Part shown: positions 17,356 through 26,691 of the stretch, one piece after another
Numbering within the stretch: position 1 is the first letter of the stretch
How the letters are laid out: each line of letters opens with the position of its first letter
Source of the DNA: Sporomusa acidovorans
GTDB taxonomy: Bacteria > Bacillota > Negativicutes > Sporomusales > Sporomusaceae
Reading direction: 5' to 3'
NCBI RefSeq assembly: GCF_900101845.1
Contig: NZ_FNAM01000005.1
Location: forward strand, 102,999-166,998
Length of the DNA stretch: 64,000 bases
Program-made: the position numbers and the translations under genes
The notes under the pieces: generated by a model
Databases searched by the model: none
Told to the model about the DNA's origin: nothing
Seen by the model: the letters and a program-made list of their open reading frames with translations, nothing else

Positions 17356-18369
17356 ATGCAGGCGCGAAGGGCAAAGCTAAAACTGCAATACGATAATAAA
17401 GACATATCCGCAGACTTGGCGCCCTATCTGCTCAGTTTTTCCTATTCCGATCACGCCAGCGGCAAGGCTGACGATTTGCAAATCAGCTTGGAAGACCGCG
17501 AGGGACTGTGGATTAGCGACTGGTTACCGGACAAAGGTGCTACACTTAAGGCTGCATTGGTAACGGAACACTGGACCGAGCAGGGGAAAACAGAGGAGTT
17601 GCCGTTCGGTATCTTTGAAATTGACACTTTTGACGGTAAAAGCTTGCCATCCACAGTGACGATCAAAGGGTTGTCCATACCGGAATCCACCTCACTGCGC
17701 GGTGAGGAAAAGACAAAGTCCTGGGAAAAAGTGAAACTGTCAACCATCGCCCAGGATATTGCGACGAATGCCGGATTAACCCTGTTTTATGACACTGATG
17801 ACGATCCGGAGGAGGATCGGGTGGAACAAACCGAACAGTCCGACCTGGCATTTTTACAGAAGATGTGCGAGGATGCCGGGTTGTCTCTTAAGGTAACCGA
17901 CCAGCAGATTGTTATTTTTGACGATGCCAAATATGAGAAGAGAGAACCGGTTATGACCATAAAGCGTGGTCAATCATATATACTCGATCATAGCTTCTCG
18001 TCATCGGTAAGGGATGTCTATGCAGCCTGCCGCGTGGAGTATCGTGATGCGCAAAACAGCGATAATATATCATACACTTTCAATGCACCAAATAAACCGG
18101 CAACAGGTAAAACCTTAGTTATCAATGAGCGCGTAAGTAGCATTGCCGAGGCTGAGCGATTAGCAAAAAAGAAACTGAGACAAAAAAACAAAGAGGAAAC
18201 CAAGATGTCGTTTTCTCTATTGGGCGATATTCGTCTATTAGCCGCTTGTACCGTGATGGTTGAGGGCTACGGCAAATTTGACGGCAAGTATTTTATTGAA
18301 GAAGCTACACACACCGGTAGTGGATATACTGTTAAAATAGATCTGCGCCGTGTCTTGGAGGGGTATTAA
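17356..18369 (+). CDS. Tail hub protein D (late control D family)
   Basis: 337 residues, ATG four bases past gpX. Has the P2 gpD layout: DISADLAPYLLSFSYSDHASG near the N-terminus, QTEQSDLAFLQKMCEDAGLS in the middle, and GKYFIEEATHTGSGYTVKIDL at the C-terminus. It forms the trimeric hub on which the spike sits. Last base shared with gpV start. Confidence 0.92.
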   Translation: MQARRAKLKLQYDNKDISADLAPYLLSFSYSDHASGKADDLQISLEDREGLWISDWLPDKGATLKAALVTEHWTEQGKTEELPFGIFEIDTFDGKSLPSTVTIKGLSIPESTSLRGEEKTKSWEKVKLSTIAQDIATNAGLTLFYDTDDDPEEDRVEQTEQSDLAFLQKMCEDAGLSLKVTDQQIVIFDDAKYEKREPVMTIKRGQSYILDHSFSSSVRDVYAACRVEYRDAQNSDNISYTFNAPNKPATGKTLVINERVSSIAEAERLAKKKLRQKNKEETKMSFSLLGDIRLLAACTVMVEGYGKFDGKYFIEEATHTGSGYTVKIDLRRVLEGY

Positions 18370-18854
18370 TGGACTCAGTATTAAAAAACTTAGTTAGGGT
18401 AGGGCGTGTATCGTCAATAAACCCTCAAAGCGCTACTGTTCGGGTTGTATTCGAGGACAGGCAGAACATGGTTTCCTATGATTTGCCTGTTATTGTACGT
18501 CAGTCTCTGAAAAACAAAGACTATTTTATGCCGGATGTGGGCGAGCAAGTTGTCTGCCTGTTTCTCCCCAACGGCAACGCCCAAGGCTTTTGCCTTGGTT
18601 CTTTTTATTCTAGTGTCGACGTGCCATCGGTCAGTGATTCAAACAAGCGCCATATCCGCTTTGCGGACGGCACCAGCCTCGAATATGACCGGGAAACACA
18701 TACGCTCACTATCCAGGCTCAGGGACCGCTTAATGTCATGGCGGGCGGCAATGTGAATGTGACTGGCGACGTCATTGCCGACGGCATCAGCCTGAAAACG
18801 CACGTCCATGGTGGCGTACAATCTGGCGGCAGCACGACCGGTAAACCGTCATAG
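18369..18854 (+). CDS. Baseplate assembly/spike protein V
   Basis: 161 residues, ATG overlapping the gpD stop. An OB-fold-like N-terminus (VRVGRVSSINPQSATVRVVF), the motif PDVGEQVVCLFLPNG, then a beta-helical needle region and a C-terminus rich in Gly/His (KTHVHGGVQSGG), as in metal-tipped P2 gpV spikes. It pierces the outer membrane at injection, which fits a diderm host. Confidence 0.9.
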   Translation: MDSVLKNLVRVGRVSSINPQSATVRVVFEDRQNMVSYDLPVIVRQSLKNKDYFMPDVGEQVVCLFLPNGNAQGFCLGSFYSSVDVPSVSDSNKRHIRFADGTSLEYDRETHTLTIQAQGPLNVMAGGNVNVTGDVIADGISLKTHVHGGVQSGGSTTGKPS

Positions 18855-18865
18855 GAGGGATTCAA

Positions 18866-19180
18866 TTGGAATTTGAAATCACGGCGTCAGCGAGTATGAC
18901 CGTCAACTTTGCACCGGACACAACCACTGAGGAAATATTTCAAAACGTCCGGACCATCCTGGCGACGCCGGTCTATTCGGTGCCGCTTAATCGGGCATTT
19001 GGTGTCAACGCGGAACTGGTGGATTTGCCGCTGCCGGTTGCCAAAGCCAAACTGGCGGCTGAGATTGTACAGGCCATTCAGAAGTTTGAACCTAGGGTGG
19101 AAGTTACTAAGGTCCTTTTTACTGACAAGGCCATTGCCGGCAGGCTGCAGCCGACCGTCTGCCTGCGATTGAAGGAGTGA
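18866..19180 (+). CDS. Baseplate wedge protein, gp25/W-like
   Basis: 104 residues, TTG start with AGGAGGG six bases upstream. Contains the family's pattern TPVYSVPLNRAFGVNAELVD and a beta-strand near FEPRVEVTKVLF. gp25-like proteins link baseplate wedge and sheath. Order V-W-(U)-J-I is close to P2. Confidence 0.85.
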   Translation: MEFEITASASMTVNFAPDTTTEEIFQNVRTILATPVYSVPLNRAFGVNAELVDLPLPVAKAKLAAEIVQAIQKFEPRVEVTKVLFTDKAIAGRLQPTVCLRLKE

Positions 19181-19185
19181 TTTGA

Positions 19186-20022
19186 TTGGCAATCGGAACT
19201 TTTGGTCCTGTCACTTTTGAGGTATCGGCCGAAAAAACACGCACCTTTGACGAATTTCAGCGTAAAACATCCGCCAAATTTGAAGAGCATGCGATAATCG
19301 GCCAAAAAGCTAAATTGGAATTTATCTCACCCGGCCTGGATGAAATCTCATTCCAGGTTATTTTTTCTGCTTTTCACGGCTTGAACCCGTTGAATGAAAT
19401 AAAGCAGCTGCGTGAGATTGTCCAGACGGGGGAATACCATCCGCTGATCATTGGCGGTGAAACGCTTGGAAATTTTGCGGTTGAAAGCATTAGCGAAGCC
19501 TGGAAATATATTGATAATAAAGGATTTGTCCTGTATATTGCCGTGGACGTGAGCTTGAAAGAATATTACGTTGAACCAGATCCGAATGCCAAGACCAATG
19601 AAACAACCGATACTACAGCTGTGCAGGAAAAGAAAGCCGAGAAGGTTGCCGCTGCTGTAAAAGAACCAGCAAAGAAAACAGGGATGTCCGTGGGCCAGAT
19701 TGCTGATATGGCAGCTATCGTGAGCAGTTGTGTGCGGGACCCGTCACTGGCCATCACGGGTATGGAATCTATTCTGACGGCAACGCAGGATTTGCAAGCA
19801 GGGAATCCATCTGTTGCAGCGACCGCAAGTTATGTTCGAATGGGGTTGGATGTTGCTAATTTGGCCGTGCGTGCTAAAAATGATCCCATGGGTACAGCCA
19901 TCACTGTTTTAGACACTCTTGGCAATACGACAACGGACAAACCGGCTGCAGCAAAGTCAATCTACGGGGCCAAGGCAGGTGGTACGGTGATGCTCATTGC
20001 ACAGCGGGTGAAGGAGGGATAG
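19186..20022 (+). CDS. Tail protein U-like with a C-terminal extension
   Basis: 278 residues, TTG start. Residues 1-130 resemble P2 gpU: GTFGPVTFEVSAEKTRTFDE, then ISFQVIFSAFHGLNPLNEIK and YHPLIIGGETLG. P2 gpU is only about 160 residues. Here an Ala/Lys-rich linker (about 140-165) and a helical extension to 278 are added. The gene lies between gp25-like and gpJ, an unusual place for U, which in P2 is next to D. Function at the tail end is inferred from the family. Confidence 0.75.
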   Translation: MAIGTFGPVTFEVSAEKTRTFDEFQRKTSAKFEEHAIIGQKAKLEFISPGLDEISFQVIFSAFHGLNPLNEIKQLREIVQTGEYHPLIIGGETLGNFAVESISEAWKYIDNKGFVLYIAVDVSLKEYYVEPDPNAKTNETTDTTAVQEKKAEKVAAAVKEPAKKTGMSVGQIADMAAIVSSCVRDPSLAITGMESILTATQDLQAGNPSVAATASYVRMGLDVANLAVRAKNDPMGTAITVLDTLGNTTTDKPAAAKSIYGAKAGGTVMLIAQRVKEG

Positions 20023-20024
20023 GA

Positions 20025-21140
20025 GTGCTGGCCAATCTACCATCTATTAGCTTTGTTGATACGGATGCTGCCAATATTGAAGCATCGGTTATAACAATGT
20101 ATGAAGCCATAGCCGGCCGGACACTCGCCCAGGGTGATCCGGTCCGGCTATTTTTACAGGCTGTGGCCATGATCATCATCCAGCAGCGGGTGCTGATTAA
20201 CGATAGTGCAAAACAAAATCTGTTGGCTTATGCCAAGGATGATAAGCTCGACCATCTCGGCGTACTAGTCGGCGTGCCACGATTGGACGCCTCGGCGGCT
20301 GAAACAACAATCCGGTTCAACCTGTCGACCGCACAGCCACAGGTAGTGACCATTCCGGCCGGTATTCGCGGTACGACGCCAAATGGTGTGGTATTCCAGG
20401 TATCGAATCCGGTGACCGTTCCTATCGGGGACTTGTATGGAGATGCGCCGGCGGAATGTTTGACGGCAGGTGAAATAGGCAACGGTTATGTTCCCGGACA
20501 GATCAACCAACTTGTTGACCCTTTGCCTTGGATTCAGTCTATAGCGAATATCACTGAAAGCGAGGGTGGCGCCGATAGGGAGTTGGATGACCCTTACCGG
20601 GAACGGATTCGCCTAGCACCGGAATCGTTTTCTGTTGCCGGCCCGGACGGAGCATACCGTTTCTGGGCCATGTCGGCATCGCAAACCATTGTGGACGTGT
20701 CGGTACGCAGTCCGGCTCCTGTTGAGGTGGAATTGCGGCCGCTACTGACAGGCGGAGAGATACCGGGGACGGAAATCCTAGACATGGTTTACGCCACTGT
20801 TAGTGATAAAGAAATCCGGCCGCTTACAGATCGGGTATCCGTTCTGGCGCCGGAGGCGGTAAGTTACGATGTGGAACTTGTATATTACATCCACAAGGAT
20901 AATGCTACGCAAAGCCAGACTATACAAATGGCAGTCAATCAAGCGGTTATCGATTATGAGCTTTGGCAGAAGTCCAAACTGGGACGGGATATAAACCCAT
21001 CAGAACTAATTTGGCGGGTACGAGCGGCCAGCGCTGACAGGGTGGAAGTTACTTTGCCGGTATTCTTGAAGCTGGAAAAATATCAGGTAGCTATAGCCAG
21101 GAATGTCACTGTCACTTATGGGGGATTGACCGATGGTTGA
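20025..21140 (+). CDS. Baseplate J-like protein
   Basis: 371 residues, GTG start. Typical gpJ segments: SFVDTDAANIEASVITMYE, an Ala/Leu core, GGADRELDDPYRERIRLAPESFSVAGPDGAYRFWA (read across about 180-215), and VRSPAPVEVELRPLL. It forms the wedge that triggers sheath contraction. It overlaps gpI by eight bases. Confidence 0.93.
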   Translation: MLANLPSISFVDTDAANIEASVITMYEAIAGRTLAQGDPVRLFLQAVAMIIIQQRVLINDSAKQNLLAYAKDDKLDHLGVLVGVPRLDASAAETTIRFNLSTAQPQVVTIPAGIRGTTPNGVVFQVSNPVTVPIGDLYGDAPAECLTAGEIGNGYVPGQINQLVDPLPWIQSIANITESEGGADRELDDPYRERIRLAPESFSVAGPDGAYRFWAMSASQTIVDVSVRSPAPVEVELRPLLTGGEIPGTEILDMVYATVSDKEIRPLTDRVSVLAPEAVSYDVELVYYIHKDNATQSQTIQMAVNQAVIDYELWQKSKLGRDINPSELIWRVRAASADRVEVTLPVFLKLEKYQVAIARNVTVTYGGLTDG

Positions 21141-21780
21141 TATTGCAGTAATTAGATTGATTGACCTAGTTCCCCCCAGTATCCGGGACGATCCGGAAAT
21201 ACAGGCGGCAGCAGCGGCATTAGAAGGAGAACTACAGGCGGTTACAGCTGCTATCCCGACAGTACTGTTGATTTCTCGAATTGATGAGCTGGCGGAGGAC
21301 GTAATTGACGCCCTTGCATGGCAGTGGCATGTGGATTTTTACGAACCGGGAATAACGTTAGAGCAGAAACGTGCTTTAGTGAAAACGTCGATTGCCCAGC
21401 ACCGAAAAAAAGGAACGCCCTGGGCGGTGGAGCAAGTTGTAAAGGCTATCCTTAAAGACGCTGTCGTTCAGGAATGGTGGGAATATGGCGGTGATCCCGG
21501 TTATTTTCGGGTGGTTAGAATCGGTGGAGAAATGATTGAACCCAGCCTATATGAACGCCTGGTAAATGCCATAAACACTGTCAAAAATACCCGGTCATGG
21601 CTGGAAGGGGTATCACTGTATAGGGAATTGCCCGGAACGGTATATATTGGCGGAGCTTGCAGCAGCATGCGAACGGTAGAGATCATGCCAGCAGCGTTCC
21701 GTGCGCCGAATGTATCAAAAACGGTCTATACCCGCGGCTTGATTTATCATTTGAAAGGAGTTGAAATACAGCATGCCTAA
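21133..21780 (+). CDS. Tail protein I (P2 gpI family)
   Basis: 215 residues, ATG overlapping gpJ. Contains LLISRIDELAEDVIDALAWQ followed by WHVDFYEP and KRALVKTSIAQHRKKGTPWAV, the conserved core of gpI. The C-terminus after about 170 is variable and leads into the fibre gene, whose ATG lies inside this gene's end. Confidence 0.92.
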   Translation: MVDIAVIRLIDLVPPSIRDDPEIQAAAAALEGELQAVTAAIPTVLLISRIDELAEDVIDALAWQWHVDFYEPGITLEQKRALVKTSIAQHRKKGTPWAVEQVVKAILKDAVVQEWWEYGGDPGYFRVVRIGGEMIEPSLYERLVNAINTVKNTRSWLEGVSLYRELPGTVYIGGACSSMRTVEIMPAAFRAPNVSKTVYTRGLIYHLKGVEIQHA

Positions 21781-23800
21781 CTGGAATGGAACCGTATTGA
21801 CGACGCGGGGTAAAGCCTTGCAGGCTAAAGTGGAAGCCGGTACGACTATGCAAATCACAAAGCTAAAAATCGGCGATGGCATACTCAGTGCTGGTCAAAC
21901 GGTAGATGCGCTTATAGATTTAGTTTCTCCTAAAAAAAATATTGGTATATCGGCAAAAACCCCGCTGGAATCCGGAATTTGCAAGGTAACTGCCGTAGTT
22001 ACCAACGACGGATTGGCAACGGGGTTTTATGTACGGGAATTGGGGGTATTTGCTCAGGACCCGGACCTGGGAGAAATTCTATATGCTTACACTTCCGACG
22101 GTAGTCCAGATTATTTACCTGCTGCCGGCGGATCCGTAGCCGTAGCAGAGGAACTTGTGGTGCAGTTAGCCTTTTCGAATGCGGTTGATATTCAGGCAAC
22201 TATTACACTGGACGGCCTAATTACAACAGCTATACTAGAGCAACATAAAACAAAGTCGCCTATTGACCATCCTGACGGAAGTGTCACTGATGAAGTAATA
22301 GGAAACCGGATAATTACCGATACAACAGAGCTTGCCGGTACAGCCGCAAGCCTAACAACTTTGCTCGGCCGTATCGGGAATATGTTGAAGCAAATAACGG
22401 GCAAAACAAACTGGTATACTCTTCCGACTCTGACACTGGAAGCGATAAATACCCTGTTCGGTACGTCCGGTCATGCCCATACCGGTATTGCTGGTCAAGG
22501 GCCGAAGATAAATAGTACTGGACTTGCAGCCGGGGCTGCGGATGACACGTCAATTGGCAATCGCACCATAACGGACACCACGGCGGCAGCAGCGGGAGCC
22601 GATACATTGACAAAACTGTTATCGAAACTGGGCAATATGGTAAAATCCATTACCGGCAAGGCAAACTGGTACACGGCACCGGCTACAACGTTGGAGACAG
22701 CAAATACTCATATCGCTGATAAGAACAACCCGCACGGGGTAACAGCCGCGCAAGCCGGGGCGGCTCCTGGATCGGTATTGGTAGACGCGCAAAGAATTGC
22801 AAACGATACGTTGTCCAATATAATGGTCGAAGGGAAAGTAGGTGCCTACCTAACGGCTAATTGCTATTACGACGGCGCTAAATGGTACAGAAAAGATGAG
22901 TCGAAGCCAGCGATAATACTTTTTGTCGCCACGGGTATTCCGAATAGCGTAACATATGATTATGCCGCCGCCGGAACTGGTGCTATTACGTGGACGGAAA
23001 AGACCCTTGCCTCTACGGATATAGTACTTCCATTATCTGGCGGCACGATGACCGGGTCTATCATTTTGCCTAATAACATTTATATCCAATCCATAGATGC
23101 TTCAAATACCGCCCAAAACATAATCGGCCTGAATCCAAGTAATCAAGTTACAATCGGGCATGGTGGAACAACACAAACCATTTTGACGGCGAAAAATCAT
23201 ACCGCTGGCGCGATCATCAGCGATGGTTCAGCTATAAAAAAAATCGCCACGACAGACATATGCGCTCCTGCCGGGCATGGGTTGGGAACATTTGGTGAAA
23301 TGATATCAGATATTTATGCAATCACAACTTCGGGATTCTATCGCTACGGAGCAAACGCAACGAACGCCCCTACAACAGTGGCCGGAACAATTATTGCCAA
23401 TACTTGGGACGAAAATATGATGACCGTTATTGCCGTAGATAGAAATAAGAATATATATTCTGCGACAAAGAATAATGGGATATGGGGTTCATGGAAGCAA
23501 ATCGCTACGACAGATCAGTCAACATATATTGTTGCTTCTGGCAGCGGGACAAATTATACTTGGCGGAAATGGAGCAATGGGGATATCGAGCAATGGGGAT
23601 ATACAACTGTAAGCGGAGCAGCGACCCTAACATTCCCGTTAGCCATGGCAGCAGCGACATACTTTAACTTCATGCCAACGGTAAACGATGGCGGGGACAA
23701 TATGAACCCCTTTTTCACCGCGTTGACTGGCGCCAGCGTATCAATTCACCTAGGTAGTAATGCATCAGGATCGGTATATTGGCATGTAAAAGGAAATTAG
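21773..23800 (+). CDS. Tail fibre/collar protein
   Basis: 675 residues from ATG at 21773, chosen for AAAGGAG upstream and overlap with gpI. The N-terminus (WNGTVLTTRGKALQAKVEAG) is the tail-collar fibre domain of P2-like fibres. Two similar repeats lie at about 180-225 and 265-310 (IGNRxITDTT..., LGNMxKxITGKxNWYT). A receptor-binding C-terminus rich in Ser/Thr/Gly follows. It determines host range. Confidence 0.88.
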   Translation: MPNWNGTVLTTRGKALQAKVEAGTTMQITKLKIGDGILSAGQTVDALIDLVSPKKNIGISAKTPLESGICKVTAVVTNDGLATGFYVRELGVFAQDPDLGEILYAYTSDGSPDYLPAAGGSVAVAEELVVQLAFSNAVDIQATITLDGLITTAILEQHKTKSPIDHPDGSVTDEVIGNRIITDTTELAGTAASLTTLLGRIGNMLKQITGKTNWYTLPTLTLEAINTLFGTSGHAHTGIAGQGPKINSTGLAAGAADDTSIGNRTITDTTAAAAGADTLTKLLSKLGNMVKSITGKANWYTAPATTLETANTHIADKNNPHGVTAAQAGAAPGSVLVDAQRIANDTLSNIMVEGKVGAYLTANCYYDGAKWYRKDESKPAIILFVATGIPNSVTYDYAAAGTGAITWTEKTLASTDIVLPLSGGTMTGSIILPNNIYIQSIDASNTAQNIIGLNPSNQVTIGHGGTTQTILTAKNHTAGAIISDGSAIKKIATTDICAPAGHGLGTFGEMISDIYAITTSGFYRYGANATNAPTTVAGTIIANTWDENMMTVIAVDRNKNIYSATKNNGIWGSWKQIATTDQSTYIVASGSGTNYTWRKWSNGDIEQWGYTTVSGAATLTFPLAMAAATYFNFMPTVNDGGDNMNPFFTALTGASVSIHLGSNASGSVYWHVKGN

Positions 23801-23816
23801 AGGAGGGAAAGATCAC

Positions 23817-24362
23817 ATGAAGTATTTTTTGCATCACGACGAATCTGGAATAATCATTGGCGCACCATACTGCGATGCTGTACACGGAAAAACAGTGCCA
23901 GTCTACAACACCGAGCCGATTACTATGCAGGTACCAAAAGTAGACGATAAAGGCAACGCAGTTTTAGACGAAGAAGGCAAGCCAATCATGGATACTGTGA
24001 TTAAGGCTGTAGGAACAGTCCAGACGGGAACAACCCTAGACCTATCGGCCATTCCTACGCCATATGCCGAAATCACCACAGAAGAGCATGACGACTGGAT
24101 GCAGCACCAAGGCACTCGGAAAGTAGATGTAGCCACAGGAAAACTCGTAGAGTATACGCCTGATCCGGTTGTTCCGACTACAGAGGAAAAGATTGCTGCC
24201 CTTGATGCAGAATATCAGACACAATTTACTACATTGGCCCAGGCGCTAGGACTCGCCACGCTGGACGGGAATCAAACCAATATTGATAGTATTAAGGCGG
24301 ATTATGCGGCACTTAAAGCCGAGTATCAAGCTAAACGGGAGGTGATATCCAATGGCAAGTAA
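23817..24362 (+). CDS. Tail fibre assembly-like protein
   Basis: 181 residues, ATG after AGGAGGG. N-terminal beta-like domain (YFLHHDESGIIIGAPYCDAV), an acidic middle, and a helical C-terminus ending ALKAEYQAKREVISNGK. Located directly after the fibre gene, where assembly chaperones lie. The stop overlaps the next tiny gene. Confidence 0.6.
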   Translation: MKYFLHHDESGIIIGAPYCDAVHGKTVPVYNTEPITMQVPKVDDKGNAVLDEEGKPIMDTVIKAVGTVQTGTTLDLSAIPTPYAEITTEEHDDWMQHQGTRKVDVATGKLVEYTPDPVVPTTEEKIAALDAEYQTQFTTLAQALGLATLDGNQTNIDSIKADYAALKAEYQAKREVISNGK

Positions 24363-24480
24363 ACGCTGCTTTATATGCGGTGCCAAAGAAGATTTAAAGG
24401 GCAACTGCAGCAATAGTAAATGTCCCAGGTATGGTGGTGGTACCACCGAAAACGCAAATAACGGTACAAGTGGCGCATAG
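24352..24480 (+). CDS. Tiny zinc-ribbon-like protein
   Basis: 42 residues, ATG inside the end of the previous gene with GGGAGGTGAT upstream. Cysteines in the pattern CFICG...NCSNSKCP could bind one zinc ion. The rest is Gly/Asn/Thr-rich. Similar tiny Cys-rich proteins are common after phage fibre genes. Function unknown. Confidence 0.6.
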   Translation: MASKRCFICGAKEDLKGNCSNSKCPRYGGGTTENANNGTSGA

Positions 24481-24492
24481 GCGCTATTTTTT
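24471..24492 (+). terminator. Terminator at end of tail operon
   Basis: TGGCGC-ATAG-GCGCTA hairpin (one G-T pair) followed by six Ts. It overlaps the last codons of the tiny gene and closes the tail operon before the moron. Bases 24493-24627 hold no gene that I can see. Confidence 0.7.
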
Positions 24493-24627
24493 ATGCAATC
24501 CTTGGGAGTGAGGAATTTGGCGCAAGTTGAAGGGGTTCTTTGAAACAAAATGTTTAGCATAGGAGTTTAACTAGATATTACATTTCAGTACTACTAATTA
24601 GTAACACCATCCTCCACTTCCAGAGAT

Positions 24628-24656
24628 TTGAACTTAATAACAATAAAGTATATAAT
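24628..24656 (+). promoter_or_regulatory. Sigma-A promoter of the acetyltransferase moron
   Basis: TTGAAC, 17 bases, TATAAT. It is a near-consensus promoter inside an AT-rich gap, about 37 bases before the start codon. Confidence 0.75.
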
Positions 24657-24692
24657 AATAAAATCTAGATAGCGCTGATAGGATGTGATATT

Positions 24693-25349
24693 TTGTTAAG
24701 CATTATAAAGAATCGTATAAAATCATATTTATACATTAAAAATGACCCTAAAAACAAGAATATGGGTTTAAATGTAATGTATGATAAGTATGATTTTTCT
24801 GTTGGTAAATATACCTATGGGTATCAACAATTTTTTTATAATGAGGTATTATTAGACCGGATAGGCTCCTTTTGTTCAATAGCTCCAAAAGTAACTATTG
24901 CAGATATGAATCACCCCACAAACTATATTACTACTAGCCCAATTCTCTATTATAAATCAAGGGGGTTTATAATAGAGAATAATTTAGATTTAATTGATCA
25001 TTCAAGAAATATGAAAGTGGTTATTGGTAATGATGTATGGATAGGAACTAATGTTACAATACTTCCATCTGTCAAAATCGGAAACGGTGCTATTATTGGG
25101 GCGGGCGCGGTCGTAGTAAAAGATGTGCCTGATTATGCAATAGTTGTAGGAACGCCAGCAAAGGTTATAAAATATAGGTTTGAAGAAGAAAAAATAAAAA
25201 TATTGAATCAATCAAAGTGGTGGGAATGGCCGGATGATGAAATAAAAAACAATTTAGGTAAATTTATAAACAACGATGATTTTTTTGATCTAGCAAAAGA
25301 AAAATCGCAACTAGTATTGAATCAAGAAAATCAATACTTACGGTATTAA
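24693..25349 (+). CDS. Hexapeptide-repeat acetyltransferase (moron)
   Basis: 218 residues, TTG start with TAGGATGTGAT upstream. Left-handed beta-helix repeats run from about 50 to 165 ([51 protein letters not shown]), followed by the [13 protein letters not shown] end typical of CatB/WcaF-type O-acetyltransferases. The His in NHPTNYI is the likely catalytic base. It is much more AT-rich than the tail genes and has its own promoter and terminator, so it is a cargo gene. O-acetylation of surface polysaccharide in the lysogen is the likely role. Confidence 0.82.
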   Translation: MLSIIKNRIKSYLYIKNDPKNKNMGLNVMYDKYDFSVGKYTYGYQQFFYNEVLLDRIGSFCSIAPKVTIADMNHPTNYITTSPILYYKSRGFIIENNLDLIDHSRNMKVVIGNDVWIGTNVTILPSVKIGNGAIIGAGAVVVKDVPDYAIVVGTPAKVIKYRFEEEKIKILNQSKWWEWPDDEIKNNLGKFINNDDFFDLAKEKSQLVLNQENQYLRY

Positions 25350-25373
25350 AAGACGTGCAATACGTCTTTTTTT
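25348..25373 (+). terminator. Terminator after acetyltransferase
   Basis: AAAAGACGT-GCAAT-ACGTCTTTT with further Ts. Perfect 9-bp arms. Confidence 0.85.
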
Positions 25374-25450
25374 ATTGAGGTGATATTATGCCACGTGAAC
25401 CATGCCGCTGATAGCGGTATTTTTTATGCTTATTTTTAGGGGGGTGCAAC

Positions 25451-25615
25451 ATGCAAAATGAAGTTCTTGATATGGCCAAGCAATCGACTCCGCCTGTCGC
25501 GGTTACGACATTGAGCCTAATGGGGATACAGTTATCCGATTGGGTGTATATATTTACACTCATTTATTTATTTTTGCAAATTATCCATTTAGGAAGAAAA
25601 CTATTTCGTAAATAG
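25451..25615 (+). CDS. Holin-like small membrane protein
   Basis: 54 residues, ATG after AGGGGGGTG. A short polar N-terminus, one or two hydrophobic segments (about 16-30 and 32-46), and a basic C-terminus (GRKLFRK). It ends ten bases before the endolysin gene. Size, topology and position fit a holin or pinholin that permits endolysin action. Sequence alone does not prove it. Confidence 0.65.
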   Translation: MQNEVLDMAKQSTPPVAVTTLSLMGIQLSDWVYIFTLIYLFLQIIHLGRKLFRK

Positions 25616-25625
25616 GAGGAAAACC

Positions 25626-26210
25626 ATGTATAAAGTATGTATTGACCCCGGCCATGCCGGTGGTAACACTGATCCGGGGGCGTGTAACCCGGTGACAGGA
25701 TTGCAGGAAGCTGACGTAGCTCTTGCGGTTAGTAAGTTGGTGGCGCATTACCTTGATGCTGCTGGATGCGAAGTTAGATTAACGCGAACCGAACAGGAGC
25801 AGCCGGAAACGGACGATTTAAGCTATCGCACCGGCATTGCAAACGACTGGCAGGCAGATTTGTTTATTAGCGTCCATTGCAATTCAGTGAATTACGAATA
25901 TGCGCAAGGTACAGAAACTTGGTACTGTGACGGTTCGGTAAATGGTAAAAAATTAGCCGCTTATATTCAAAATCAAATCATTAAATCAATTAAATATCCT
26001 GATGGTAGAAATATAGCTAACCGGGGAGTTAGAGACGCTGTTCCCGGTGTGAATGGATTATATGTACTTAGCCATACTGACTGCCCTGCTGTATTGGTGG
26101 AAATGGCTTTTATTAGCAATACGGAAGATGAAAAACTTTTGGCTGACAGACAGGACGATTTCGCTAGGGCTATTGCCCGTGGTGTTACTGACTATCTGCA
26201 GGGGGTGTAA
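25626..26210 (+). CDS. N-acetylmuramoyl-L-alanine amidase (endolysin)
   Basis: 194 residues, a single Amidase_3 domain with no signal peptide. Zinc ligands are His10 in IDPGHAG, Glu28 in GLQEAD and His84 in SVHCNS. Catalytic Glu159 is in VLVEMAFISN. It cleaves the amide between muramic acid and the stem peptide. It lacks a cell-wall-binding domain, as expected for phage of diderm hosts. ATG after AGGAGGAAAACC. Confidence 0.93.
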   Translation: MYKVCIDPGHAGGNTDPGACNPVTGLQEADVALAVSKLVAHYLDAAGCEVRLTRTEQEQPETDDLSYRTGIANDWQADLFISVHCNSVNYEYAQGTETWYCDGSVNGKKLAAYIQNQIIKSIKYPDGRNIANRGVRDAVPGVNGLYVLSHTDCPAVLVEMAFISNTEDEKLLADRQDDFARAIARGVTDYLQGV

Positions 26211-26211
26211 T

Positions 26212-26691
26212 ATGAGAACAGCAAAAATAATGTTTCTTTGGCCGACATCGGAGAATGATCTTGTTGGGAAAATCATTCAAAGTGTCGAGGGGCCGGATCA
26301 GCCTACCCACGTTGCTGTTGTACTTGAAGATAGCTTACTGGAAGCAACATCAATAGGCGTAAGGCAAACAGACCGAAATAGACATATCAACAGAAGGCGT
26401 GAAATCATCGAAATTAAAGTCCCACACCCAGAATGCGCTAATGTAGCTACGGCAATGTTATTAGGCCGTGGCTACAGTTATTTTAGCTGCCTTATGGGCT
26501 ATTTCCGCAAGAAAGGTATTAAGTTTCCATTCAATTCTCCGTATGATGATTGTTCTGAGGTAGGAACGTTATTCTTGCGGAGTCAGGGCCTAAATGTATT
26601 CGGCTGGGACAATCCGGCAGGGATTAGGCCGGACGAATTACGGCAGGAGCTATTACGGCTTGGCGGCAAGGTGATTGAACAATGGCCTTGA
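26212..26691 (+). CDS. Permuted NlpC/P60-like (YiiX-type) protein
   Basis: 159 residues, ATG one base past the amidase stop. It carries a His in DQPTHVAVV (about residue 33) and a Cys in YDDCSEVGT (about 113) with a Gly-rich approach. This order (His before Cys) is that of circularly permuted papain-like NlpC/P60 proteins. It could be a second envelope hydrolase acting with the amidase, or a lipid/peptide amidase. Its stop overlaps the next gene. Confidence 0.6.
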   Translation: MRTAKIMFLWPTSENDLVGKIIQSVEGPDQPTHVAVVLEDSLLEATSIGVRQTDRNRHINRRREIIEIKVPHPECANVATAMLLGRGYSYFSCLMGYFRKKGIKFPFNSPYDDCSEVGTLFLRSQGLNVFGWDNPAGIRPDELRQELLRLGGKVIEQWP

